Shown here piece by piece: positions 32,787 through 42,457 of a stretch of DNA of 64,000 nt. The first letter of the stretch is position 1, and the number at the start of each line of letters is the position of its first letter. The DNA comes from Perkinsus olseni (lineage: Eukaryota > Perkinsozoa > Perkinsida). The notes beneath the pieces were generated by a model that had not been told where the DNA came from, searched no databases, and saw only the letters and a list, made by a program, of their open reading frames with translations. The DNA lies in the NCBI GenBank assembly GCA_013115125.1, contig JABANN010000041.1, positions 44,762-108,761 on the forward strand. Direction: 5' to 3'. Made by a program: the position numbers and the translations under genes.

Positions 32787-32867
32787 GAAATCAGTTACTA
32801 TTACAGTTTCACCATCCGATACATTGCTCTTAATGGTCATCACTGTTGGAGTTGGCCAGCGTGTGGT

Positions 32868-33702
32868 ATGTGTGTGGTTGCCAGGATTGTTGATTTGTTC
32901 CCTACGATGCCGGCCCAGGTCCTCAGCAACGCTGTCGATAGATCCATCTCCTGGCTTGGAGGGTACCTGCCTGTTGAGGCCGCTCGAGAGAAGTTCCCTC
33001 TGGTTAATACTGGAATTAACCTGGCTGACACGTACGGCCGACCACTGGTGGTGAAGGTCGATTCCAAGTTGGATGGCGCTGTGGATCGAGGGAGTAAGCT
33101 GCTTGAGGTAAGACGTGGCCCAAGGGTGAGTGCGTTCAAGATGGCTCTTCAGAGTATTCGAAGCAACTCTGATGCTATTGTGGCGATGGTGGGTCGCATA
33201 AGAGAGTCTCTTTCTGCGAACAAGCAGGCTGTGCAGTCGAAGATCACCGGCCTGGCGGAGGACGGTAAATACCAGCTCACGCACCTCCAGGAGCTCACTG
33301 TGCAGACGGCCACGGACACCTACAAGGTGGGGAGAGCCACTCCGCTTCTGTCAAATCGGGCAGTGGTATTTTGCTAAGGTTGCCTCGGCCAGAATCCAGA
33401 GTATTCCACGCTCTCTTAACGTCGATGTCCATCTCGTCTTTGATACCAATAATCGCATCATCGGCGGTATCATCGGAGCCAAGGATCAGCTCATCACCAT
33501 CACCACCCGAGGTTGGTCGAGGCCTCCTGTGTGAACTAGCAGTGCTTGTCTAGGTCTTGACATGACAGTTGGCGAAGATCGTCGTAAGATTGTTATCGAG
33601 CGCGGCACAGAAGCCTTCGATGTCATGATGGGTTATGCCAGGAAGTTGGTGCCTGCTGTTGTCGCGGCTCCCGCCGAAGCGCCTTCGCCCGAAGCTCAGT
33701 AG
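32868..33702 (+). CDS. helical protein, perhaps lipid-droplet (perilipin-like) type
   Basis: ATG at 32868 or 32907 (MPAQVLSNAVDRSISWLGGY), then PLVNTGINLADTYGRPLVVK with VDSKLDGAVDRGSKLLE, and a helical stretch (KMALQSIRSNSDAIVAMVGR; NKQAVQSKITGLAEDGKYQL). A GTGGGG...GCTAAG intron leads to VASARIQSIPRSLNVDV. A GTTGGT...GTCTAG intron then leads to LDMTVGEDRRKIVIERGTEA and an Ala/Pro-rich end at TAG 33702. The repeated amphipathic segments and the helical bundle-like middle recall perilipins and other lipid-droplet coat proteins. That likeness is an impression from composition, not a motif match. An unrelated helical protein is equally possible. Confidence 0.55.
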
Positions 33703-33915
33703 CCGATTGGACTATGATTTAAGCGTATTAGGGACTGATCTAAGCTAGCTCATGGCTGGCATTTTTTGCATTCGTGATCTGTGCGTTCTGTGACCGAAGA
33801 CCATCTGCTGCGAGTCGGGTAGGTGGGAGAGTCTCCAGCTTCGACGAGGCCAGGCTTCGATTTGTAGTCCTTTCCATTTTTGAGGAGCTGTGGTTGTCGG
33901 TGTCGCTCCGCTAGG

Positions 33916-35694
33916 ATGGGGATTATTTTTTTGAGAAGCTCGGCTGTTTCTGCTGCTGCTGTTGATGGCTCTGAGGGTAGTTAGGAAGCATCAGGTAGAA
34001 TGCCGGTATACAGTACTTGAGGGAAGTGTTGTGTTGCATAACGGAGAGGTACCTACACCCAAGATTTGTTCTGAGGAGAGCATGCTGACAGCTGCCGGGG
34101 CTGATGAGGCCGTTCGACGAGGAGGAGACGCGTCGGATGATGATATCCTCCCTGAGTGCGGCCCCGAAAATCACGTAGCGGCAAAGAGTTTGTCGACGTT
34201 GACCGTGTGAGTGTTGCCTTCTCTGCAGGAGGATCGGTTCGACCGCTCGGAGGGTTCGCGGGAGCGCTCGTCATCGGTTGTTTTCAAGGGGCACCTCACG
34301 GGAGAATTAGTAGTCCATTCTCCTCTGATCTCGCTACACTTGGTGTCTTGGTTCTACAACAGGCCAGACAAGAGCAGGAGAGGGCTGTGCTACAGGAGGA
34401 CCTCAATCGTCTGGCGTGGCAGCTGAACCAGGCGGGGCTGGTTGGCGCCATAGATGAATCTGAGGAGGCGCCGAGGGAAAGTAGGGAATGGTGTGGTAGT
34501 AGCGACGGACGCGCTGTTACAGGCCCTTCCCCTCCCGGCCAAGCTCCGTCAGAGGACACCTCATTGCCTTTGTCGTACACTGATTTGGCCTGGAATGCGT
34601 TCTTCCTGCCTGTAACGGCACCCCTGTGGGTGGGCCGATCGGCGGTGTCGGCGACCAAAGCCGCGGCTTCTATGACGAAAAATAAGGTTCAGGTAGCAGT
34701 ATAGGGTGCGGGTCTTTGGGGAGAGCTGTGGCAGAATTTACTGATTTTCATTATTTCCTTGTCTTAGTCCACAGTGCATCGGGTGGTCGGCCCGGTGCTG
34801 GCGAGGATATCTCCGATCTACCCCCTGATAACGCCGCTGATCGCCGCTCTCAATCAGCTTACCCCTCGTCGGGCTCAGCATGCTGGAAGGGTTGTATCGA
34901 CAGTAGTGGCCTATGGATCGAAGGCGGTGACTAGCGAGGAGTATGGCAAGGCGCAGAAGGCAACGCGAGTGTTGATCCGAGAGGGCGTGGGGGCAGCCAG
35001 CACGCCCGAGGCCCGGCAAATTTTGGTACTGCTGGGTGAGCTGTGGATGCGAATCATGGACGTTATAGCATCACCCCAGTGCCGGGCGGCTGGGCAGAGT
35101 GCTCATCGGCTGGTGGTTGGCAGTCTTGCTGCGTTGCATTCGACCAACACTGACCGATTTGTAGCGGCCGTGTCGAGATACTTGTCTGCGGGTGTCGATT
35201 TCCTGGCGAGCGAGGATGTCGCTGCGTGTATTGGAGCTACTCTTCGCGATCTGGAGATGTGGCTAGAGAGCGAGCATGAAGTTTGGCAAAAAGAGAAACG
35301 TTCTCGAGCGGAGCGAAGCAGGGCAGCTGACTCGGCTGAGGACAGCAGCAGTCAGGATGTACTTGACCTGGATATAGATAGCGCTCTGGACGTGTCGGGT
35401 GACGGAGAGCTAGAATGTGATGTAGCGGTAGCCGCGGGAGAGCTGGCTCGGCAGCAGCCCGAGAATCGCGAACTGCGGAGGAGACGCCAGCGTGTCCTGC
35501 GTGGGTCGGTGAGGAGGATGCCGCCACCTGCTGACAGGCACTCAGTGAGGCGTCACAGCACTATTGATTTGGTTGGTAAAGGGCAGGCATTCCTCGGGCG
35601 GGTCGAGAAGACCGTGAATGTCGGGGTTTTGCTTGTGATTATATGGTCTATTCTGGGCATGTATGGCCTTATCAAATTAGTAGGACTAGCTTGA
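33916..35694 (+). CDS. hypothetical tail-anchored helical protein
   Basis: Possible start ATG 33916 (MGIIFLRSSAVSAAAVDGSE) with short introns to EGSVVLHNGEVPTP, then an exon with LQQARQEQERAVLQEDLNRL. After an intron GTTCAG...GTCTTAG (TKNK|STVHRVV) comes the main exon: PLITPLIAALNQLTPRRAQH, a helical region of Ala-rich repeats, an acidic stretch, an Arg-rich stretch (ELRRRRQRVLRGSVRRM) and one C-terminal membrane segment (NVGVLLVIIWSILGMYGLIK) five residues from the stop. That is the layout of a tail-anchored protein of the ER, mitochondria or Golgi with its bulk in the cytosol. No family was recognised. Early exon borders are tentative. Confidence 0.55.
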
Positions 35695-35831
35695 CGCTTT
35701 TCAGTATCTCACTAACCTCCCGGTCGATGTGTTTGGAGGGCGATTCAGGACGGCTCTTTATCAGTAGCGGGCGACCGATCTGGCTTCGGAACTGTTGGTG
35801 CCCTTGTCTCTTCGTCAAAGCTTGTTTTCTC

Positions 35832-36776
35832 ATGTTTGCTGCCTCACCCTTGGCGTCATCGTCAACAACGACTGCTGGCGGCGCTGCCGAGGACCCCGAC
35901 GCTGCAGCTCAGAGCTGGGAGGTGACCGAGAGGGGAACCTACCTCAAAGGGTTGCCCCGAGAGGTCCTCAGAGCACAGGCAGACGAGTTGGACGTTCCCG
36001 CTGATGCCACGGTACCTCAGATGGTCACGGCGATACTACGAGCGCAGGAGATTGAGCGGGATAGGGTAGTAGCGATGAGGCTGGCAGCGACCCTAGAGGA
36101 GCCGGATCAGGAGTTTGCACGGCCAGCGCAAAGGCCGACTTTTTTGAGTGTAGGCAGTCAGAGTTCGGATTCGGACGCCCGACCGAGGCTCGGCAGGAGA
36201 GATTCTGAAGCATCCTTCATGAGCGCTCGAGAGTTTCCTCTGCCAGCTGACAGCAGTGGAGCTAGCGACGGGTCCAGCTCGGCGACGTCGCACGCTGAGG
36301 ACGGTGGGAGCGAGTCGAGTGGTGCTTCTCATTTGAGTGACAGTATACGTGCTGTGGTTGGTGCTGTTGGGCATACCTTGGTCCGCGGGGTCATGGCAAC
36401 GCTGTCGGGATCTGCTGCCGAGGAGGGTGACAATATGGACGACTCTCCGCTTGCTGCTATTGTGGCGGCTGAGGAAGGGCCAGTGGGAGCCACTGAGGGA
36501 GAGATAGCTGCCCTTACTCTACAGTCTACCTGCGAGGCTGGGGTTCGGGGCAACTGTGCTGTGTGCATGGACAGTCTGAAGGTGGGGGAGGAGGTACGGA
36601 CCCTGCCGTGCTTGCATCGGTATCATACGTCGTGTATCGACGAGTGGCTGAAGAGCAGCCCGACTTGCCCAGTATGTAAAACTTCTATCTTGATGGGCAT
36701 TTATGAAGGCACAATTCCGAATAGCAGTAGCGGCGATAGCAACCGCGGCCATCGGTCCCTATGGAGCAGGCGATAG
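35832..36776 (+). CDS. RING-H2 E3 ubiquitin ligase
   Basis: An intronless frame of 314 residues from ATG 35832. This start was chosen because the longer frame would overlap the preceding gene. Residues about 36-72 (RGTYLKGLPREVLRAQADEL) resemble a SAP-like helix-extended-loop-helix. Residues 75-240 are Ser/Glu-rich and probably disordered. A C3H2C3 RING finger covers about 242-285: NCAVCMDS, then TLPCLHRYHTSCIDEWL and SPTCPVCK. All eight zinc ligands are in place and a Trp sits at the E2-contact position, so the ligase should be active. No transmembrane segment is seen, unlike many RING-H2 proteins. It lies 138 bp after the tail-anchored protein gene. A link between the two is not shown. Confidence 0.85.
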   Translation: MFAASPLASSSTTTAGGAAEDPDAAAQSWEVTERGTYLKGLPREVLRAQADELDVPADATVPQMVTAILRAQEIERDRVVAMRLAATLEEPDQEFARPAQRPTFLSVGSQSSDSDARPRLGRRDSEASFMSAREFPLPADSSGASDGSSSATSHAEDGGSESSGASHLSDSIRAVVGAVGHTLVRGVMATLSGSAAEEGDNMDDSPLAAIVAAEEGPVGATEGEIAALTLQSTCEAGVRGNCAVCMDSLKVGEEVRTLPCLHRYHTSCIDEWLKSSPTCPVCKTSILMGIYEGTIPNSSSGDSNRGHRSLWSRR

Positions 36777-37061
36777 AGGCGCCGTTGTGCTGCAATACAA
36801 TTGCCTGTTCAATCATTTCTGCTCTGAATGCTTATTTTCTGAGTCGCCTCCGGATGAGTTGCGCAATCTCCACTCGTTCGGGTAGCCCTACTCGCGCTCA
36901 GTGATGCCAAGATCGGAGGCAGCTCTGCTTGCCTGGTAGCGAGCGAAACAGACAGCAGCCCTTCTCCATTGAAGCTTTCCAAGTTAAGCTAGGAAGGCCT
37001 TTCTGTTAGTCAGAAGAACCGCTTCCGATACTCTCGTTGAAGGTCGTTTTTGGGGGCCCCT

Positions 37062-40000
37062 ATGAACAGCTATGTAGCAGATTCTGAGATCACCGCTGTC
37101 CGCGTCACACCGAGGCGTCATCTAGGGTGTGATGGGGTTGTGGTCAGTGCGTTCCCTGGGCACTACAAGACTAAGCGGATACAGCTCACAGCGGCGATGG
37201 CCGGCGTGCCGGTGGAATTTGTGGACGCTCGAGAGGTCCAGTTCGTCCATTGTGCAGTCCAGAAGTAGGGAAAAAGGCCGCTGGATACCGCGGGCCTGCT
37301 ATCCTCCGTTTGCGGCAGGTACCCCATGGCTCGTGTGATCGAATATGGCGGCCCACCACGGAGAGAGTGGTTCATTTTCACAACCCCAGCGATATGCCGA
37401 TACATAGCCCATCTACGCCGAGACTGCAGCTTACTAGGCATTGGCTCTGAAATGGAGGTGACTGTCGCTGATGTGTGTCACATCACCACCATCATCATTT
37501 CCTTCAGGCTGCTGTTGATTCGACCATGGACTTCATAACCCAAGAGCTGGAGGTGCCTATCGCCCTGCTCATCTACCGGTCCTTGGGTAGCGCTTCAGCC
37601 GCACTGCCGTCCTTCCCCGTCTTGCTAGGTGACATCTCTCCGAGCAAAATGGTGGCTAAGAGAGCCTCGAGGGAGATTGAGGAAGCATTAAAGCGGATGA
37701 ACCATCTACTTAGGGAGGAAGACAGCAACGGGTTCCTCGTGCCAGGCACGGCGTCTGTCTCCGTAGCGGATATATTCGCCATTACGGTAGGGTAATGCTG
37801 GCTCACAACCTTTTAGTACCATCCTTTGGCCGCTTCGTCAGGTCCTGTCCGAGGGCATCTCGCATGATTTGGTGACTATCGGTGAGCCGCGGGGTCGGAG
37901 AAATTCGCCGAGGGAACAAGCATGTTGGTCAGATGAGACCGATTGCCCTCAAGTCGCGCTCTGGCTGGACAGGATGGCTCAGTTGCCGCTGGTTCAAAAA
38001 TTCGTCTTCGGCCAGTCCGATAGTTTTCGGACAGCTCCGGGCCTTGCAGTTGACGCCTCAGCGCTACCATCGGCGCCCGAGAGAGAAGGGCGGAAGGCGG
38101 AAAACACCCCTAGCGGGGGCACGGCCCGAACCGTCCCCCCTGTTGATATTCCGAGGGTCGCTTTCGGTGGGAGGAACGGTGATACGATCAAGCTCTCTGG
38201 GCGGCAAGATGATCTTGGTGTGGTAGCGTCTAAAGTCCGTAGGTGGGAGGGAAAAGTTAGCGGGTCAAGCACCGCCGCACCAGCGTTTTTGGTCGCGAAG
38301 AAAGCGCCTCCGTTCCCTTCCGAGGGCGAGGCTCAAAGGCTGACTAGCTCTCCCGTAGCAAGCGGTAGCAGTGGGAACAGGATGTCCACGTCGAGGGATC
38401 TGGATGACAGCGAGATTCGACCTCTTGCTGGTAGTGGGCGAGCTGAGAGGGGGCCGACTGTTCATGCGGGGTCTTCGCCTGTTTTACGGCCTGTTGAGAC
38501 ACCAATAGGAGCGAAGACTAATGGTGCGTCCTCAAACAGTATGCCTCCCGCGAAGAACCTCGCTTCAAGCGTTTTCATGAAGCTGTTGCCCTCGCCTAGA
38601 CCCAACAGGGCTTCGCAGTTGCGGGAAGCAAGAGGGGCTGCATTGCGCCACGGCAGACCTGGGAAGGACGGCCCTGGCAGGAGCGCTCGTCCGAAGGCAA
38701 TGAGGTTGCCCAGTGGTAACTCGAAGTTGCCGGCTAATAACGGAGGACGGGTAACTCGGCGGCCCCTGGCCGGTTGGCAGGGTACAGAGGCGAGCCCATC
38801 TGGAAGCTTAGGTGGGACGGGCGTTGCTGTAGAGGAGTCCTTGAAAGTGACCAAAAGCGCTAGAGGTCGCTTGGAAGGGGGCGCAGAGGCCTCCGAGGGA
38901 ATGGCTCCGGCTGCTGCTTTCATATCCTTGCCGATCAGGCGAAGGTCCAAAGGGAGCGTTGAATTTTTTGCTACTGATGAGCATCTACAAGACGTTGATG
39001 AGTCGTCACATCATTTCTCCAGTGGGTTATGGCCGCAAGGGGATATCCAAACTGTAGTCGCCGAGCTCCGAGGGGAAGACCAGGACAGAGCCGTTAAGGG
39101 AGAGGATTATAGCAACCCCAACTCAGATTTCGTCGAGGAAGAATCAAGAAGAAGAGATCTCCCGGAGTCTAATGCATCACCAGGACCATCCGAAGCTACC
39201 GAGCATCCGGTAGGCAAGCTCCAAGAACACGAGGAGTTCGATCGTGGTCGCCTCGAACCTGAGGGGAAGACGGGTGAAGAGCAAGATGCAGAGAGCTTCG
39301 TTGACCAGCGCTTGATTAAGATGATGACGGAGGGGCAGCACTTCGGGCGGAATAGCGACAGACGCCGGTTGCCGACAGCGGGCCGATTTGGTACTTTGTC
39401 CTTAAAGATGGAACCCGAGAGCCCCACTGTAGCGGAGAGAGTTATGTGGTCAGCTCCTGTTCCGCCACCGGAAGCCAACGAGGCACCGGTGCTGCCAGCC
39501 ATGGACAGAGCCGCGAGCAGGGCGGCGTCGGCTCTTCAGCGGGAAGCTACTCATCAGGAGCGGGACCAAGCGATTGCTCTACGCTTCTATGATGGAGCTC
39601 GAGAAGGTCCTGTAGAGCAGCGCCCTAGGAACAGCAGGGGGTCGCTGCCGCGGGTGATGATGATCGGACCCTCGTCGGCTCGGCTGCCCCATGCAGCTTT
39701 ATTCGGTACCTCTTGGCGTCCAACTTTGGCTGCTTATTCCTCATTTGCGAGCATTCCGGGTTTTCTCGGAGACACTCCGGAGCGACAGGCCTCTCTGGGC
39801 ACGACGACGGCCACGAGGCAGAGCATACCACCAACGCTCGTTCAGCGACGAACGAGTATTCCCTCCAGTGGTGCCTACAAGCATGTGCTGAGTCCGAAGC
39901 TGACGGTTCTACCTCCTGCAACGCAGCTGATCGTCGGAGGGCGGGAAGATCCGCGTGGGGGAGTGCCTGGGAGGACAGGTGAGGATTATCGAGGTCTCAC

Positions 40001-40331
40001 AGGACTACATTCGCATGGTACCTCTCAGAGTGGTAGCAAGAGTGAAGTCACGCGCGCTTCGGACCCTGGCGGTATTTTCAGGCGATCAGAATCCCGGGCG
40101 CCATGTGAACCACCACTTCCTTCATCACCACAAGCGACCACCTGGTCACACGGAGCACCATGCGACTCGTCATGGAGGACAGCACCATTATGCAGGTACT
40201 CTTGGCTGGGTCTTCAGCCGATGAGCCAATCGCCGATACCTGCCAGGTCACGGCAGGCAAGGTCCCCGACACCACGATCCCCACTAGAGGTGACCAGCAC
40301 CGCTGATGGCAGTCCATGTTGCACACTATGA
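37062..40331 (+). CDS. GST-like domain fused to a long disordered tail
   Basis: ATG 37062: MNSYVADSEITAV..GVVVSAFPGHYKTKRIQL and MAGVPVEFVDAREVQ (thioredoxin-like half). Further exons give RREWFIFTTPAICRYIAHL, MDFITQELEVPIALLIYRSL, EEALKRMNHLLREEDSNGFL with SVSVADIFAI, and then, after a GTAATG...TTTTAG intron, TILWPLRQVLSEGI and CPQVALWLDRMAQLPLVQKF (all-alpha half). This matches the N-terminal GST-like part of eEF1B-gamma and related proteins. One exon then runs on for about 800 residues of Ser/Pro/Arg/Glu-rich sequence to TGA 40331. The usual eEF1B-gamma C-terminal domain is not seen. Splicing near 39900-40300 may replace the last residues with exons that follow. Enzymatic activity cannot be judged. 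Confidence 0.68.
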
Positions 40332-40982
40332 TGTTGTCACTATCACCGTCGCTGTCGAGTTTTCGGGCCTTCTGAAGCGGTGCTCAGCCTTCCCACTTAG
40401 GAATGGAAGTCCAGAATACTGTCCGGTGGGAGAACTATCATTTGATAGTACCCCCGGGAGGTGCGGGTGCTGCAGAACAGGATACGGACGTGCGGGGGCA
40501 ATTGTACCACTCGGGTCGATGGGGAGACCCCATGACACCTCACACGTCGTGGCCTGCTGTCATGGAGCTTCTCATCTTCGTGCCGTAGGGGAAGGGACTC
40601 TCCTCTCTGCCGTTGAGATCTGCTTCTCTTGCAGAGATGCTATAGTCTATTCATTGAGTACTACAGAGGATGAAGACGACTCGGAGTGGACGCAGTTGGA
40701 TGTCGATGGCGGCTTTACGGTTACACGCTCCGTTGGAGCAGCAGAGGAGGAGCACCTGTGTGCTGCGGTTGTGAGCTTGGACGGCACTTCCTTTGAATGG
40801 AGCGTGAAGATCGACATGCGAGTCTCGCCCGAGTGCCACGGCCACACGTTCCACTTCCGGTAAGGATACTGTGCTCCCTCGTGCGTAGCTCATGTAGCGT
40901 CTTCAGGTCGACGGACGGCTCTGTGCTGGCCGTCTGGTGCAGCCAACCGAATACAGCTGATCGGGTTGGTGGAGCTCAGTAG
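40306..40982 (+). CDS. probable 3' exons of the GST-fusion gene or a small separate gene
   Basis: A readable frame contains YSLSTTEDEDDSEWTQLDV, FTVTRSVGAAEEEHLCAAVV and SFEWSVKIDMRVSPECHGHT with FHF. An intron GTAAGG...TCTTCAG then joins in phase to STDGSVLAVWCSQPNTADRV and a TAG at 40982. The strand-like alternation suggests a beta-rich domain. It directly follows and partly overlaps the end of the long exon before it, so it is most simply the end of the same gene reached by splicing. The family is not recognised. Confidence 0.4.
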
Positions 40983-41012
40983 ATCATCTTCGCCACGCAC
41001 AATGTTCAGATA

Positions 41013-41663
41013 ATGGCCCGCGTGATGAGTGCATTCCGTGAGGAGCCGCTACCCCGCAGGGAAGCTGGTGACGACTCGGGAATGAGCGAGCTGCTGGAGA
41101 TTTTGAAGAAGCCCATCTCCGCCAGTGCGTCGGCCGCGCTGTTGCGGGGCTACGGGAAGTTGAAGCAGTCACGTGGAGGAGGGGCTGCTACGAACAGCAA
41201 TACGCTAGCTCGCAGTGCTCTGCCTGCGCTGAGTGGACAAGAGGTAGTCGAGGAAGATTCGTACCTCGCTTTGGATCTCTTGTGGAGCGCGGTGTTGTCT
41301 CATAGGCCTTCACAGAGAGCGTTGTCTTCAATCTTGCTCGCTTGCCCTCCTGTACGGGTTGAATTCCCGATTCCCTGCCCTTCTCAGGAAGTGCCCCAGT
41401 TGTCGTTCGATGGGTCCCACCCACGCTGGTGCCCGACCGTGTACGAGAGATCAGTTGATCGTCATTATGGAACATACAGTTATAGAACCGAGCCGACCAA
41501 CGGCGATAATCTGTCCCAGTGGCTGTCGCCTCGTGAAGGATATGTCGCTGTTGATGCTGAGAGACTTCGCTCCGCTCTCCGGGCCACTCTCAGCTCCGAC
41601 GACTTCGTCGAAAACGTTCTCGGCCAGCTTAGGCCACCAACGCAAGATGCACTGTTCTCCTAG
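41013..41663 (+). CDS. hypothetical protein, 216 residues
   Basis: A single frame from ATG 41013 (second Met four codons later): MARVMSAFREEPLPRREAGD, then SELLEILKKPISASASAALL, LALDLLWSAVLSHRPSQRAL, and a C-terminus with LRSALRATLSSDDFVENVLG. It begins 30 bp after the previous stop. Mostly helical at both ends with a Pro-rich middle. I recognise no domain. A separate readable piece near 41783 (LGLTGYEISTVLALTQYV then QGDLLRKRR) preceded by TCTACAG could be an extra 3' exon if an intron lies near the present stop. Confidence 0.5.
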   Translation: MARVMSAFREEPLPRREAGDDSGMSELLEILKKPISASASAALLRGYGKLKQSRGGGAATNSNTLARSALPALSGQEVVEEDSYLALDLLWSAVLSHRPSQRALSSILLACPPVRVEFPIPCPSQEVPQLSFDGSHPRWCPTVYERSVDRHYGTYSYRTEPTNGDNLSQWLSPREGYVAVDAERLRSALRATLSSDDFVENVLGQLRPPTQDALFS

Positions 41664-42457
41664 TAGCCCCATGGCAAGGGGCTCATGCTGAGCGGCTGGT
41701 ATCTGTTACGAATCGCTTGGTCGTGATTCATGCTCGTTGAGCTCTCGTCATTATTAACTATTCGTACTTCTATCTACAGGGCTTGGTCTGACTGGATATG
41801 AAATCAGTACCGTCCTCGCCCTCACCCAGTACGTCCAGGGGGATCTCCTCAGGAAACGGAGAACTCACCTCCTCTGTTGAGATGAGACTCATGAGCGTTT
41901 AACCCGTTGTTTTCTTTCCCCTAGTGTTTGTCTCTGTCCTTCGCTGCCGTTGTTGTCTGTATGAGCATACACCTGCCCGTGCGGTGCCGACGGCTTCTCT
42001 GTGATTCTTTGTGGTTGTGAGCCCATCGTAGGCCGTAGTGGGTACTGTCCCCCAGGGTCACATGGCATCTGTTGAAGGAAAGTCGCGGGCTCACTCCGAG
42101 GCGTTCATCTTGCGACCATCAGAAAGTTTAACTTCGCTATGTCTGACAGCTGGGCCGATCTTTTTGATTTGATCTGATTGGTGCTGAAGGCCCGACTAAA
42201 CAGGCTTTGGCCAATAGATGTTGTCGAGACTGTTAAGATTGTTCGTATTGCCACTGCACCACGCTGCTGCTGCCGCTGCCACTACCACTTCTGGTACTCG
42301 CTGCTGAGTACTCCTGAGCCTCGAGTTCCGCAGTGTCCTCAATCACGGGTCTATGGTCGCTGGGACGAGCGAGATACGCGTGTTCTCGCTACAGATCGCC
42401 TCCTGGCTGTTAGCGTTGTTTGAGGCTTTGCAGCCCGTTTGCTCCTTATCCTCACGC
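41664..42457. other. intergenic region before the asparaginase gene
   Basis: About 790 bp. Holds the possible extra exon near 41783-41880 noted for the previous gene and the 5' flank of L-asparaginase. A second in-frame ATG near 42353 would extend the asparaginase N-terminus by about 35 residues. Otherwise nothing was recognised. Confidence 0.45.

Noticed and set aside
37869-40331. Long exon considered as an independent gene of 820 codons
   Set aside because: Its first part (VALWLDRMAQLPLVQKF) completes the GST fold begun upstream and joins in phase, and no ATG opens the frame there, so it belongs to the GST gene.
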